Positions 37,799-48,192 of a stretch of DNA of 64,000 bases are shown in pieces (position 1 is the first letter of the stretch; each line of letters begins with the position of its first letter). The DNA comes from JAWRCU01 sp033542235 (GTDB taxonomy: Bacteria; Pseudomonadota; Alphaproteobacteria; Rhizobiales; Rhizobiaceae), in contig NZ_JAWRCU010000020.1 in NCBI RefSeq assembly GCF_033542235.1, positions 1 to 64,000 of the forward strand. The letters run 5' to 3'. Made by a program: the position numbers and the translations under genes. The notes beneath the pieces were generated by a model, which was given only the letters and a program-made list of their open reading frames with translations, was not told where the DNA came from and did no database searches.

Positions 37799-38182
37799 TC
37801 AAACCTCGTCTTCGTCGTCGCCCACGCCGATGATGCCGGAGACGTCGTCGTCTTCCTCTTCCTCTTCCTCGAGGAAGGTGTCGTCATCATCGTCGCCGAG
37901 GTCTACGTCGACATCGTCGTCAATGTCCGGCACGTCGTCGCCCTTCGATTCCTCGTCGGCCTCTTCGAGCGTGACGATCTCCGGGCCTTCCTCCTCGGCG
38001 TCGAGCTCCTTCTGCTCCACCTCTTCCTCTTCCTCGATCGAGTTCGAGGAGCCGCTTTCGAAGTAAGAACGCGGGTAGGAGATGCCCGTATAGGGCGATA
38101 CGATCGGATCCTTGTTCAGATCGTAGAATTTCCGACCCGTCTCGGGGTCGATGCGCTTTATGCCAAGCTCGGGTTTTGCCAC
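37799..38182 (-). CDS. TIGR02300-family acidic protein
   Basis: A 127-residue soluble protein. Residues 1-38 are conserved (MAKPELGIKRIDPETGRKFY, then DLNKDPIVSPYTG) and the remaining 85 are an almost pure Asp/Glu tail. The family is confined to Alphaproteobacteria, its function is unknown, and it characteristically lies between tRNA-Ala and aroA, exactly as here. The N-terminal part lacks the Cys residues of a zinc ribbon. The acidic tail suggests interaction with a basic partner such as a ribosomal protein, which is inference. Confidence 0.85.
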   Translation of the reverse strand: MAKPELGIKRIDPETGRKFYDLNKDPIVSPYTGISYPRSYFESGSSNSIEEEEEVEQKELDAEEEGPEIVTLEEADEESKGDDVPDIDDDVDVDLGDDDDDTFLEEEEEEDDDVSGIIGVGDDEDEV

Positions 38183-38380
38183 TTTTTGCCTCGTCGAAAA
38201 AGTTTGGTCCCCTTAATCGCAGATTGAATGGGTGTCAAAGCCAAAAAAAGGCGCAAAAGCAGCCCTTTCAGCTGGGGCGGTCCACATCCCGTGAAGGGAT
38301 GACCGGCGTGAAAACCCATGATAGGAGACCGGCCGACAATTGGGGCCTGGCACGCCCGAAATCAATCTCGGAAGGATGAA

Positions 38381-39733
38381 ATGATGTCGCACGCTGAAGA
38401 GGCAGTACCCGCGACAGCGCGCCGCTCGCCGCCTCTGGCCGGCGTTGCGCGCGTTCCCGGCGACAAGTCGATCTCCCACCGCTCCATGATGTTCGGCGGG
38501 CTCGCCTCGGGCGAGACGCGGATTTCCGGCCTGCTCGAGGGCGAGGATGTGATGCGCACCGGCGCGGCCATGCGGGCGATGGGGGCCAATATAGAGAAGC
38601 GTGGCGCCGAATGGGTGATCCGCGGCACCGGCAACGGCGCGCTGCTCGAGCCCGAGGCCCCGCTCGATTTCGGCAATGCCGGCACGGGCTCACGCCTCAC
38701 CATGGGCCTGGTCGGCGCCTATGACATGGAGACGACCTTCATCGGCGACGCCTCCCTGTCGAAGCGGCCGATGGGCCGTGTGCTCAACCCCTTGCGCGAG
38801 ATGGGCGTGCAGGTGCTGAAGGCCGCGGAGGGCGACCGCATGCCGCTCACGCTGCGTGGACCTAGGCAGACCGCGCCGATCACCTATCGCGTGCCGATGG
38901 CGTCGGCGCAGGTGAAATCCGCCGTGCTGCTCGCCGGCCTCAACACGCCGGGCATCACCACTGTCATCGAGCCGGTCATGACGCGCGACCACACGGAGAA
39001 GATGCTGAAGGGCTTCGGCGCCAATCTCGAGGTGGAGACGGACAAGGACGGCGTGCGCCAGATCCGCATCGAAGGGCAGGGGAGCTTGACCGGCCAGACC
39101 ATCGCGGTGCCGGGCGACCCGTCCTCTGCCGGTTTTCCGCTGGTCGCAGCCCTCGTGGTGCCGGGCTCCGACATCACAATCGAAAACGTGCTGATGAACC
39201 CGACCCGCACCGGGCTCCTGCTGACGCTGCAGGAGATGGGCGGCAACATCGAGGTGCTCAATCGGCGCAATGCCGGCGGCGAGGATGTCGCCGACCTGCG
39301 CGTGCGCGCCTCGGAGCTGAAGGGCGTCACCGTCCCGGCGCCGCGCGCGCCCTCGATGATCGACGAATATCCGGTCCTTGCCGTCGCGGCCTCCTTCGCC
39401 GAGGGCGAGACGCTCATGCAAGGGCTCGACGAACTGCGCGTCAAGGAATCCGACCGCCTCGCGGCGACCGCAGCCGGCCTCAAGGTGAACGGCGTCGACT
39501 GCACGGAGGGCAAGGACTGGCTCTCTCTTCGCGGCCAACCGGGCGGCAAGGCGCTGGGTGGCGGAACGGTTGCTACGCATCTCGATCACCGCATCGCCAT
39601 GGCGTTCCTGGTCCTGGGGCTGGCGACGGAGAAGCCGGTCACCATAGATGACCAGGCGATGATCGCGACGAGTTTCCCGGAGTTCATGGGGCTCATGGCG
39701 GGGCTGGGGGCGGAGATTGAGGTGGTCGAATAG
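38381..39733 (+). CDS. aroA: 3-phosphoshikimate 1-carboxyvinyltransferase (EPSP synthase, class II)
   Basis: A 450-residue shikimate-pathway enzyme joining shikimate-3-phosphate and PEP. It contains RVPGDKSISHRSMMFGGLAS, SMIDEYPVLAVAA and LRVKESDRLAA, and is strikingly similar to the Agrobacterium CP4 enzyme throughout. At the PEP-site loop it reads FGNAGTGSR where CP4 has the Ala that underlies glyphosate insensitivity; here it is Gly. The ATG at 38381 follows GGAAGG; a second ATG at 38384 is equally possible. First gene of aroA-cmk-rpsA. Confidence 0.96.
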   Translation: MMSHAEEAVPATARRSPPLAGVARVPGDKSISHRSMMFGGLASGETRISGLLEGEDVMRTGAAMRAMGANIEKRGAEWVIRGTGNGALLEPEAPLDFGNAGTGSRLTMGLVGAYDMETTFIGDASLSKRPMGRVLNPLREMGVQVLKAAEGDRMPLTLRGPRQTAPITYRVPMASAQVKSAVLLAGLNTPGITTVIEPVMTRDHTEKMLKGFGANLEVETDKDGVRQIRIEGQGSLTGQTIAVPGDPSSAGFPLVAALVVPGSDITIENVLMNPTRTGLLLTLQEMGGNIEVLNRRNAGGEDVADLRVRASELKGVTVPAPRAPSMIDEYPVLAVAASFAEGETLMQGLDELRVKESDRLAATAAGLKVNGVDCTEGKDWLSLRGQPGGKALGGGTVATHLDHRIAMAFLVLGLATEKPVTIDDQAMIATSFPEFMGLMAGLGAEIEVVE

Positions 39734-39762
39734 GCTTTCTGGTTGATGTTGCAGCCCACGTT

Positions 39763-39920
39763 GCCCCCCTCTGTCCTGCCGGACATCTCCCCCACAAGGG
39801 GGGAGATTGCCAGCTTCGATGCCGGCTCTTCTCCATCGGCGCCGACGATTGGCGAAACCGCCAATGACGGCCCAATCTCCCCCCTTGTGGGAGGAATGTC
39901 CGGCAGGACAGAGGGGGGCG
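39763..39920. repeat. Palindromic repeat, family B, copy 1
   Basis: The inverted ends CCCCCCTCTGTCCTGCCGGA / TCCGGCAGGACAGAGGGGGG enclose CATCTCCCCC..GGGGGAGAT hairpins and a central GCCAAT/ATTGGC-like segment. It lies between aroA and cmk, inside what should be one transcription unit. Confidence 0.88.
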
Positions 39921-39981
39921 CCACAGAGCACCGCCGGTCACCGGGTAGCGATCGGCTGACTACCTCAAACGAGGGGGCATC

Positions 39982-40647
39982 TTGACAGTCACCCCCCTCA
40001 CTATCGCCATCGACGGCCCGGCCGCTTCCGGCAAGGGCACGCTGGCGCGCCGGCTCGCCGACTACTACCACCTTCCCTATCTCGACACCGGGCTCACCTA
40101 TCGCGCGGTCGCGCATATGCTCGTCACCAGGGGCTGGCCGCTGGACGATGAGGCGCATGCGATCGAGGCGGCCCGGCTTGTCGATCTTTCCGGTCTGGAC
40201 CGCGAGCTTCTGTCGGCGCATGAGGTGGCCGATGCGGCCTCCCGTGTCGCGGTCATCCCCGAGGTGCGGCGCATCCTGGTCGAGAAGCAGCGCGGCTTTG
40301 CCGCGGGGCCGGCGGGCGCCGTGCTCGACGGCCGCGATATCGGGACGGTGGTCCTGCCCGCTGCCGACGCCAAGCTTTATATAACGGCGAGCGCCGAGGT
40401 GCGTGCCGCGCGGCGCCTGCGCGACATCGAATCCCGTGGTGGCAGGGCCGATCTCGCCGAGATACTTGCCGACATCAGGCGGCGTGACGAGCGCGATACC
40501 GGACGCGCGGATTCGCCCTTGAAGCCCGCCGCCGATGCGCACTTGCTCGACACTTCCGAAATGTCTATAGAAGCCGCGTTTCAGGCGGCCAAGGCGATCG
40601 TGGAAGATGCCGTCGCTGCCCGGGACAAGGCCCGACACACCGGCTGA
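39982..40647 (+). CDS. cmk: Cytidylate kinase
   Basis: A 221-residue (d)CMP kinase. The P-loop IDGPAASGKGT is at residues 10-20, followed by YLDTGLTYRAVA (NMP-binding helix) and VLDGRDIGTVVLP. The start is a TTG preceded by GAGGGG five bases upstream; no ATG gives the complete P-loop. It completes the aroA-cmk-rpsA order conserved across Proteobacteria and supplies CDP for nucleotide synthesis. Confidence 0.94.
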   Translation: MTVTPLTIAIDGPAASGKGTLARRLADYYHLPYLDTGLTYRAVAHMLVTRGWPLDDEAHAIEAARLVDLSGLDRELLSAHEVADAASRVAVIPEVRRILVEKQRGFAAGPAGAVLDGRDIGTVVLPAADAKLYITASAEVRAARRLRDIESRGGRADLAEILADIRRRDERDTGRADSPLKPAADAHLLDTSEMSIEAAFQAAKAIVEDAVAARDKARHTG

Positions 40648-40847
40648 TCGCGATGCTCCGCCTGGCGGATGTGGTCGCCAAGGCCCATATGTCGGACCAG
40701 AACCAGCCTGTAAGCATTCTCGCGCCGGACCGCCGCGACCAAAGTTGAAGCGGCAACAGGGCTTTTCAGCCCAGAATGCAGAGCAGGCAAACGCAACGCT
40801 AACCCACGGCGCCGGCCCCGCAATGACGGGGCTTTCCAGGAGAACAA

Positions 40848-42545
40848 ATGTCAAATTCCAATCCATCGCGCGACGATTTCGCCGCGCTTCTCGAAGAGTC
40901 CTTTTCCGACGGCCATTCGGGCGAGGGCCAGGTCGTGCGCGGCACGATCACCGCGATCGAAAAGGACATGGCCATCATCGATGTCGGCCTGAAGGTCGAA
41001 GGCCGCGTCCCGCTGAAGGAGTTCGGCGCCAAGGCCAAGGACGGCCAGATGAAGGTCGGCGATACGGTCGAGGTCTATGTCGAGCGTATCGAGAATGCGC
41101 TGGGCGAAGCGATGCTGTCGCGCGAGAAGGCGCGCCGCGAGGAGAGCTGGGTCCGCCTCGAAGAGAAGTTCAACAAGGGCGAGCGCGTCGAAGGCATCAT
41201 CTTCAACCAGGTCAAGGGCGGCTTCACCGTCGATCTCGATGGCGCCGTGGCGTTCCTGCCGCGCAGCCAGGTCGACATCCGGCCGATCCGCGACGTCACC
41301 CCGCTGATGCACAACCCGCAGCCCTTCGAGATCCTCAAGATGGATCGCCGCCGCGGCAACATCGTGGTGTCGCGCCGCACCGTGCTCGAGGAGAGCCGCG
41401 CCGAGCAGCGCTCGGAGATCGTGCAGAACCTCGAGGAAGGCCAGGTGGTCGAGGGTGTGGTCAAGAACATCACCGATTACGGTGCGTTCGTCGACCTCGG
41501 CGGCATCGACGGCCTGCTGCACGTCACCGACATGGCGTGGCGCCGCGTCAACCATCCGACCGAGATCCTCAACATCGGCCAGACGGTCAAGGTGCAGATC
41601 ATCCGCATCAACCAGGAGACGCACCGCATCTCGCTCGGCATGAAGCAGCTCGAGAGCGATCCGTGGTCCGATATCGGCACCAAGTTCCCGCTCGGCAAGA
41701 AGATCCGCGGCACGGTCACTAACATCACCGACTACGGCGCCTTCGTGGAGCTGGAGCCGGGCATCGAGGGCCTGATCCACGTCTCCGAGATGTCGTGGAC
41801 GAAGAAGAACGTGCATCCCGGCAAGATCCTGTCGACCAGCCAGGAAGTCGACGTCGTGGTGCTCGAGGTCGATCCGGCCAAGCGTCGTATCTCGCTCGGT
41901 CTCAAGCAGACGCTGGAGAACCCGTGGGAGGCGTTTGCCCGCAACCATCCGGTCGGATCGACCGTCGAGGGCGAGGTCAAGAACAAGACCGAGTTCGGCC
42001 TGTTCATCGGGCTCGACGGCGATGTGGACGGCATGGTGCACCTCTCCGACCTCGACTGGACCCGTCCGGGCGAGCAGGTCATCGAGGAGTATCAGCGCGG
42101 CCAGGTCGTCCAGGCCAAGGTGCTCGACGTCGACATCGAGAAGGAACGCATCTCGCTCGGCATCAAGCAGCTGCAGCGAGATGCGGCGACCGGCGCTGCG
42201 GCCGGCGGCGAGCTGCGCAAGAACGCCGTCGTCACCTGCGAGGTCACCGGCATCAAGGATGGCGGCATAGAGGTACGGCTCGTCGAGTCCGGCCTCGATT
42301 CCTTCATCAAGCGCTCCGACCTGTCGCGCGACCGCGACGAGCAGCGTCCGGAACGCTTCGCTGTCGGCCAGAAGGTCGATGCGCGCGTCATCGCCTACGA
42401 CAAGAAGACACGCAAGGTGCAGGTCTCGATCAAGGCGCTGGAGATCGCCGAAGAGAAAGAGGCGGTGGCCCAGTACGGCTCGACCGACTCCGGCGCTTCG
42501 CTCGGCGACATCCTCGGCGCCGCGCTCAAGAACCGCGACAAGTAA
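40848..42545 (+). CDS. rpsA: 30S ribosomal protein S1
   Basis: A 565-residue RNA-binding protein with six S1 (OB-fold) domains. The repeated signature VKNITDYGAFVDLGGIDGLL, VTNITDYGAFVELEPGIEGL and VKNKTEFGLFIGLDGDVDGM mark the central domains (about 190-450). It binds A/U-rich mRNA leaders and brings them to the 30S subunit. The length agrees with alphaproteobacterial S1. It is followed by a strong intrinsic terminator. Confidence 0.97.
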   Translation: MSNSNPSRDDFAALLEESFSDGHSGEGQVVRGTITAIEKDMAIIDVGLKVEGRVPLKEFGAKAKDGQMKVGDTVEVYVERIENALGEAMLSREKARREESWVRLEEKFNKGERVEGIIFNQVKGGFTVDLDGAVAFLPRSQVDIRPIRDVTPLMHNPQPFEILKMDRRRGNIVVSRRTVLEESRAEQRSEIVQNLEEGQVVEGVVKNITDYGAFVDLGGIDGLLHVTDMAWRRVNHPTEILNIGQTVKVQIIRINQETHRISLGMKQLESDPWSDIGTKFPLGKKIRGTVTNITDYGAFVELEPGIEGLIHVSEMSWTKKNVHPGKILSTSQEVDVVVLEVDPAKRRISLGLKQTLENPWEAFARNHPVGSTVEGEVKNKTEFGLFIGLDGDVDGMVHLSDLDWTRPGEQVIEEYQRGQVVQAKVLDVDIEKERISLGIKQLQRDAATGAAAGGELRKNAVVTCEVTGIKDGGIEVRLVESGLDSFIKRSDLSRDRDEQRPERFAVGQKVDARVIAYDKKTRKVQVSIKALEIAEEKEAVAQYGSTDSGASLGDILGAALKNRDK

Positions 42546-42580
42546 GCCTCTGCGGTAGAAGCCGCGGATTGCAAGATACG

Positions 42581-42611
42581 AAACCCGCCGGAGTGATCCG
42601 GCGGGTTTTTT
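42581..42611 (+). terminator. Intrinsic terminator of rpsA
   Basis: A nine-base stem (CCCGCCGGA / TCCGGCGGG) with loop GTGA followed by six T residues, 36 bases after the rpsA stop. AAA before the stem also pairs with the T-run. Confidence 0.92.
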
Positions 42612-42658
42612 CATGGGCGCGGCTGGTACAGAGCTTACAGAAGGTGGCGCCCTACGTC

Positions 42659-42813
42659 GCCCCCCTCTGTCCTGCCGGACATCTCCCCCACAAGGGGGGA
42701 GATCGGACGGCCGCTTTGATTTCGCCAACCGTCAGCGTTGGCGATTGGCGAAACCCAAAGTGACAGCCAATCTCCCCCCTTGTGGGGGAGATGTCCGGCA
42801 GGACAGAGGGGGG
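42659..42813. repeat. Palindromic repeat, family B, copy 2
   Basis: The same inverted ends and inner hairpins as copy 1. It lies between the rpsA terminator and the aldo/keto reductase gene. Confidence 0.88.
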
Positions 42814-42915
42814 TACTGTCCCGCCGACCTATCCGTCCTAGAGCACTGCCGGTCCTCCCGATTGGCGCGACCGTCCGACCTGCCCTAGATGATAGCTCCA
42901 AAGGAGTCTCCCGCC

Positions 42916-43758
42916 ATGCCCGCCATCAGAACCACCACGCTCCCCACCGGCGAGGCCGTGCCCGTCCTCGGCCAGGGCACCTGGTACATGGGCGAGGATT
43001 CCAGCCGGCACGGTGAAGAAGTAGCGGCGCTGAGGCTCGGCATCGATCTCGGCATGACCCTCATCGATACGGCGGAGATGTATGCCTCCGGCGGCGCCGA
43101 GAGGGTGGTCGCCGATGCGGTCGCCGGCAGGCGCGACGAGGTCTTCATCGTCAGCAAGGTGCTGCCGTCCAATGCCTCGCGCCACGGCGTCGAGTCCGCC
43201 TGTGAAAGGAGCCTCGTTCGTCTGAAGACCGACGTCATCGACCTCTATTTGCTGCATTGGCGCGGTTCGGTGGCGCTCAGTGAGACGGTCGAAGCCTTCG
43301 AGGCACTCAAGGCGGCCGGCAAGATCCGGCATTGGGGCGTCAGCAATTTCGATACCGACGACATGGAGGAATTGCTTGCGCTTCCTGCGGGCAGCGCCGT
43401 GCAGACGAACCAGGTCCTCTACAATCTCGGCCGGCGAGGCATTGAGCACGACCTGATCCCATGGTGCCGGACGCGCCGCATTCCGATCATGGCCTATTCG
43501 CCGGTCGAGCAGGGGAGCCTCGCGACCAGTTCGCGGCTAGCGGATGTGGCGCGCCGACACGGCGCATCGCCTGCGCAGATCGCCTTGGCCTGGACGATGC
43601 GGCATGACGGCGTGATCGCCATCCCCAAGGCGAGCCGTCCTGAGCACGTACGTGACAACCGGGCCGCACTCGACATCGACCTGACGGCCGAAGATCTCAC
43701 CGAGCTCGATCGTCTCTTTCCGCCGCCGCGCAGCAAGCAGCCGCTGGAGATGATCTGA
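42916..43758 (+). CDS. Aldo/keto reductase
   Basis: A 280-residue NADPH-dependent oxidoreductase of the AKR fold. The catalytic tetrad is readable: Asp in LIDTAEMY, Tyr in the same segment, Lys in IVSKVLP and His in LLHWRGS. The cofactor segment IPKASRPEHVRDN is at about 240. An AAGGAG ribosome site is nine bases before the ATG. Not linked to an operon; the next gene is convergent. The substrate cannot be inferred. Confidence 0.92.
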   Translation: MPAIRTTTLPTGEAVPVLGQGTWYMGEDSSRHGEEVAALRLGIDLGMTLIDTAEMYASGGAERVVADAVAGRRDEVFIVSKVLPSNASRHGVESACERSLVRLKTDVIDLYLLHWRGSVALSETVEAFEALKAAGKIRHWGVSNFDTDDMEELLALPAGSAVQTNQVLYNLGRRGIEHDLIPWCRTRRIPIMAYSPVEQGSLATSSRLADVARRHGASPAQIALAWTMRHDGVIAIPKASRPEHVRDNRAALDIDLTAEDLTELDRLFPPPRSKQPLEMI

Positions 43759-43885
43759 GCGGGGGGCCCTCAGGCAAGGTGGCGATCACCTCGGCGGCAC
43801 GACAGGCATGGGAGGAGCGGCTTCGAGCTTGCTCGCGGCGAAAGGCGCCAAGGTCGCGACCGGCGACCTAAAAGCAAAGTGCTCT

Positions 43886-44665
43886 CTATAGCTTCGCGCG
43901 GCTGATGATCTCGTCCGTGTTCTTGAGGAGCTTGCGCACGGCAATGCGGGCGGCATCCGGGCGCTGCTGCCTGACCGCCTTCTCGATCTTCTCATGGAGC
44001 GCCTGCGCAAGCTGCAGGTCGTTGACCTCGCGGGTCACGAACACGAAAAGCTGGCTGAACGCCCTTTCGATCAGCACGCCGAGCGGCACCAGAAGCTCGT
44101 TGCCGGAGGCTCTCAATATTGCGAGGTGGAAGCGCGTGTCGGCGGCCGTCCGCTCGGGCAATGTCTCAGCCATGCCCATCTCGACGCAGGCCTTGGTGAT
44201 CTCGGCCATCTGCTCTTCGCTGCGCCGCTCGGCCGCAAGCGCGGTCGCCTCGGGCTCGATGATGTAGCGGAATTCCTGCACCGTCTTCAGGAATGCCTCG
44301 CGGTTCGGTGCGGCCGAGTACCAGCTCAGCACGTCGCGATCGAGCAGGTTCCAGCGCTCGCGGGGTTCGACCCAGCTGCCGACCTTTGGCCGCGAGGCGA
44401 GCAGGCTTTTCGCCATCAGCATCTTGATCGCCTCGCGCACCGCCGAACGGCTTACGTCGAAGGTCTGCGACCACTGCTGCTCGTTCGGAAGGATCGTGCC
44501 GGGAGGATAGTCGCCCCGCACGATGCGTTGACCGATCTCGGTGGCGAGCGAGGCGTGAACGCTGGTCCCCGCGATCCGGTCGGCGCCCGAACGCCGCCGG
44601 GTCAGGAGAGTTTCGCCCGTAACGCTTGCGCGGGCTGGAGGCGCTTTCAATTTCCTGTCGTTCAT
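43886..44665 (-). CDS. GntR-family regulator (FadR subfamily)
   Basis: A 259-residue regulator. The winged HTH is at about 45-100 (GDYPPGTILPNEQQW and SRSAVREAIKMLMAKSLL), followed by an all-helical FCD ligand domain with the metal-binding Asp/His pattern (DTRFHLAILRASGNE). The ATG at 44665 has GGGGAAAAG upstream; the longer open frame has no family support. FadR-type regulators bind T-N-G-T-N3-A-C-N-A sites, and such sites lie in the promoter regions of both adjacent importers (46072, 46151, 48366), so it probably controls them in response to a sugar acid or related metabolite. Confidence 0.9.
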   Translation of the reverse strand: MNDRKLKAPPARASVTGETLLTRRRSGADRIAGTSVHASLATEIGQRIVRGDYPPGTILPNEQQWSQTFDVSRSAVREAIKMLMAKSLLASRPKVGSWVEPRERWNLLDRDVLSWYSAAPNREAFLKTVQEFRYIIEPEATALAAERRSEEQMAEITKACVEMGMAETLPERTAADTRFHLAILRASGNELLVPLGVLIERAFSQLFVFVTREVNDLQLAQALHEKIEKAVRQQRPDAARIAVRKLLKNTDEIISRAKL

Positions 44666-44919
44666 CTTTTCCCCGCCGCTCCAGCCGCCGGCTGCCCAAT
44701 ATGCGCCAGGCGGTGCAATCCCACCGCGATCACGATGGAGCTGCCGACTGACACGCTCGGCCAGAAAGTATCGATTGCAGGGCGTGTCAAGTCGTCGAGG
44801 GTCATGGTGATGAGTGCAGCACCTCATGATGATGGAACATGGTGCTGCGCCGTCAGCCTCCGGGCCGGCAGCGGCCGGCTCCGGGGCGTCCGTTCGCCGG
44901 ACACCCCGGATTGGCGGGA

Positions 44920-45909
44920 TCACTTCTGGATACAGGTATCCGCGGTGTCCTTCGTGCATTCGTCGAGGCCTGTGAACACCGGGTCGTCGACCTTCTTGCC
45001 GGCGATCAGGTCGATCATCACGGAGGGAGCCTTGTAGCCCATCTCAAAGGGCCGCTGGCCGACGAGTGCGGTTACCAGTCCTTCCTTGGCGATCGCCACC
45101 TCGTCGCCGATCGTGTCGGCGGCGCCGATGACGAACTCGTTCTTGGCGAGCTTGTCGGCCATCGGCTTGATCAGGTCGCGATAGGGCTGCGGAGCGCCGA
45201 ACAGCGGCCAGCCGCCCATGATCCCGAAAGCGTCGAGGTCGGGATTGGCGGCAAGGATGTCGGTCATCGCCTGGACGCCCTTGGCGCCGTCGTCATTGGT
45301 GAAGACCGGGCAACCGGAGACTTCCGTCCAGCCGCCTTCGCCCTTCAGCGCCGGCAGGTCCTTCTGGCCGCTCAACACGTCACGCATGCCCTGGGCGCGG
45401 CGCAGGATGTTGTCGGCGCCGGGATTTCCTTCGATCGTGCAGATCTTGCCGCCGTTTGGCTTTGCCTTCTTGATATATTCGGCGATGCGGGCGCCCATCA
45501 GGTAGTTGTCAGTGCCGAGATAGGTCTTGCGCAGCGCCGAGTCTTCCTTGGCGAGGTCGGCATCGACCGTCATCACCGGGATCGAGGGATTGGCGCTCTT
45601 GATCGTCTGCGCGATCAGCTTGGCGTTGGAAGGTGAGATCGCCATCGCCGCGGTATCGGGCTTGCTCAGCATGTCCTGGACGATCTGCGCCTCGCCGGCT
45701 TCGTCCGAGGTGGATGCCGGGCCGGTGTAGAAGCACTCGTATTCCGAGCTGGCGTTCTCCTTGTTCCACTTCTCGCAGCCCTGGTGAATGGCTTCGAAGA
45801 AGGGGTTGTCGAGACCCTTCACCACAATGACCAGCTGCTTCTTGGCCAGCGCCGGTCCGGCGCCGAGCGCCAGTGCTGCGGCAGCGGCCAGTAAGGTCAG
45901 TTTCCTCAT
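44920..45909 (-). CDS. Sugar ABC transporter substrate-binding protein (type 1, ribose/fructose-like)
   Basis: A 329-residue periplasmic binding protein. The signal peptide RKLTLLAAAAALALGAGPALA is followed by KKQLVIVVKGLDNPFFEAIH. The start is 45909, behind GGGAGGA. It has the type 1 periplasmic fold and four Cys residues, two near the C-terminus (DECTKD, DTCIQK). It diverges from an ATPase-permease pair that starts 394 bases away; together they form one CUT2 importer, an arrangement with the binding protein transcribed separately. Confidence 0.92.
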   Translation of the reverse strand: MRKLTLLAAAAALALGAGPALAKKQLVIVVKGLDNPFFEAIHQGCEKWNKENASSEYECFYTGPASTSDEAGEAQIVQDMLSKPDTAAMAISPSNAKLIAQTIKSANPSIPVMTVDADLAKEDSALRKTYLGTDNYLMGARIAEYIKKAKPNGGKICTIEGNPGADNILRRAQGMRDVLSGQKDLPALKGEGGWTEVSGCPVFTNDDGAKGVQAMTDILAANPDLDAFGIMGGWPLFGAPQPYRDLIKPMADKLAKNEFVIGAADTIGDEVAIAKEGLVTALVGQRPFEMGYKAPSVMIDLIAGKKVDDPVFTGLDECTKDTADTCIQK

Positions 45910-46071
45910 TTCATTCCTCCCTTGAAACAGGCGGTTGAGGCGCCGCCACACCAAACCAACCCGTGCGAACGTGTTGATGGGCCGCGCCCACCCACACCGG
46001 AGCCTCGGGCCGATTAGCTTTCCTCCGCCGGCAAGCTAATATCGGCAAAGTTTCCCCGTCAACGGGGTATT

Positions 46072-46082
46072 GTCTGACAAAA
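46072..46082. promoter_or_regulatory. GntR-type operator, site 1
   Basis: TTGTCTGACAA, a perfect 11-bp dyad fitting the FadR-subfamily pattern TNGTNNNACNA. It lies in the divergent promoter region between the binding protein and the ATPase gene. Confidence 0.65.
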
Positions 46083-46150
46083 CTGATTTTTGCATCGGCT
46101 TCGCAACCAGTTGTCCCGGGCCACGGATTTGTGCTTGGGAAAAATCCGAT

Positions 46151-46161
46151 TTGTCCGACAT
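46151..46161. promoter_or_regulatory. GntR-type operator, site 2
   Basis: TTGTCCGACAT, one mismatch from the TNGTNNNACNA pattern, 79 bases downstream of site 1 in the same divergent region. Confidence 0.5.
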
Positions 46162-46302
46162 TCGATTGACGCCCTAGCGGACGTTTGCATAAATTCGCAT
46201 CGGCGTTCCGCCCGGGAGGAGAAGCCGAAGCGGGGCCGCAGAAATGTCGTCGTTCGCCTCGAACGACGAGTGCGGGCGCGTTGTGGGGAGGCGATAAGGC
46301 CG

Positions 46303-47043
<741 letters not shown>

Positions 47044-47121
47044 TCAGGTTCCGCAAAAGTGTCCCACGGGTTGCGATGAGAACCTGCGGCAAAGGAAGCG
47101 TATCAAGGACAAAGGTCGAAG

Positions 47122-48192
47122 ATGGCAATCACGCTTGATCAGACCATAGCCCAGAAGCAGCACAGCTGGCATTCGTCGTTGCTGAGCAGCCAGACATTCT
47201 GGGTCCTGGTCGTCCTTATTCTTTATAGCCTGTTCCTGTACTTCACGACCAACGCGTTCGGGACGAGCACGAATCTCTTCAACATAACCCGCAATTTCAC
47301 CTTCACCGCGATCATCGCTCTCGGCATGACGATGGTGATCATCACCGGCGGGATCGACCTATCGGTCGGTTCGGTGCTGGTTCTGTGCAGCATGGTGCTC
47401 GCTGTCACCATGCATGGCGACGTTCAGTTCGGGCCCTACAATTTCCTCGCACCGCTCGGGCTCGAGGGACCGTACACCGCCTGTAGCGGCGGCTGCAGCA
47501 TCTATACCGGCATAACTGCGGCGGTGGTGACCGCCCTCCTCGTCGGTGCATTCAATGGCATCCTGATCGCCTATCTGGGCTTCCCACCGTTCGTGGTGAC
47601 GCTGGGCATGCTGTCCATCGGCCGCAGCTTGGCGATGATCGCCTCCAACAACCAGACCGTGTTCCAGTTCGGGCCGGACCACGACAGGCTGCTGGCGCTG
47701 GGCGGCGGCGCCTGGCTCTTCGGCATCTCCAACCCGGTCATCTACACGCTGGTGCTCGCCGCGATCATCGGCTTCGTGCTCCGTTGGACGAGGTTTGGGC
47801 GCCATGTTTTCGCCATCGGCGGCAACGAGCAGGCCGCCACGCTCACCGGCATTCCGGTGCGTCCCATCAAGGTCGCGGTCTACATGGTCTGTTCGCTGAC
47901 GGCCGGCATCGCCGCGATCGTCGAAACCGGCTGGCTCGGCGCCGTCACCACAAATCTCGGCGCTGGCATGGAGCTTCAGGTCATTGCCGCGGCCGTGATC
48001 GGCGGCGCCAATCTCGCCGGCGGTGTCGGCACAGCCTTTGGCGCGCTGGTCGGGGCCGCCTTGATCGAAGTGATCCGCAACAGCCTAGGGCTGCTTGGCA
48101 TCAACGCCTTCTGGCAGGGCACGTTCATAGGCGGTGCAATTCTCCTGGCTGTCCTGTTCGATCGGATCCGCAACTTCCGTCAGAGCGAATAG
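47122..48192 (+). CDS. Sugar ABC transporter permease (RbsC/FrcC type)
   Basis: A 356-residue inner-membrane permease with eight to ten helices. The family signatures are MTMVIITGGIDLSVGSVLVL (about 73-92), FGRHVFAIGGNEQAATLTGI and AAVIGGANLAGGVGTAFGAL. It pairs with the upstream ATPase and the divergent binding protein. Substrate probably a pentose or hexose; not identifiable by sequence alone. Confidence 0.93.
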   Translation: MAITLDQTIAQKQHSWHSSLLSSQTFWVLVVLILYSLFLYFTTNAFGTSTNLFNITRNFTFTAIIALGMTMVIITGGIDLSVGSVLVLCSMVLAVTMHGDVQFGPYNFLAPLGLEGPYTACSGGCSIYTGITAAVVTALLVGAFNGILIAYLGFPPFVVTLGMLSIGRSLAMIASNNQTVFQFGPDHDRLLALGGGAWLFGISNPVIYTLVLAAIIGFVLRWTRFGRHVFAIGGNEQAATLTGIPVRPIKVAVYMVCSLTAGIAAIVETGWLGAVTTNLGAGMELQVIAAAVIGGANLAGGVGTAFGALVGAALIEVIRNSLGLLGINAFWQGTFIGGAILLAVLFDRIRNFRQSE

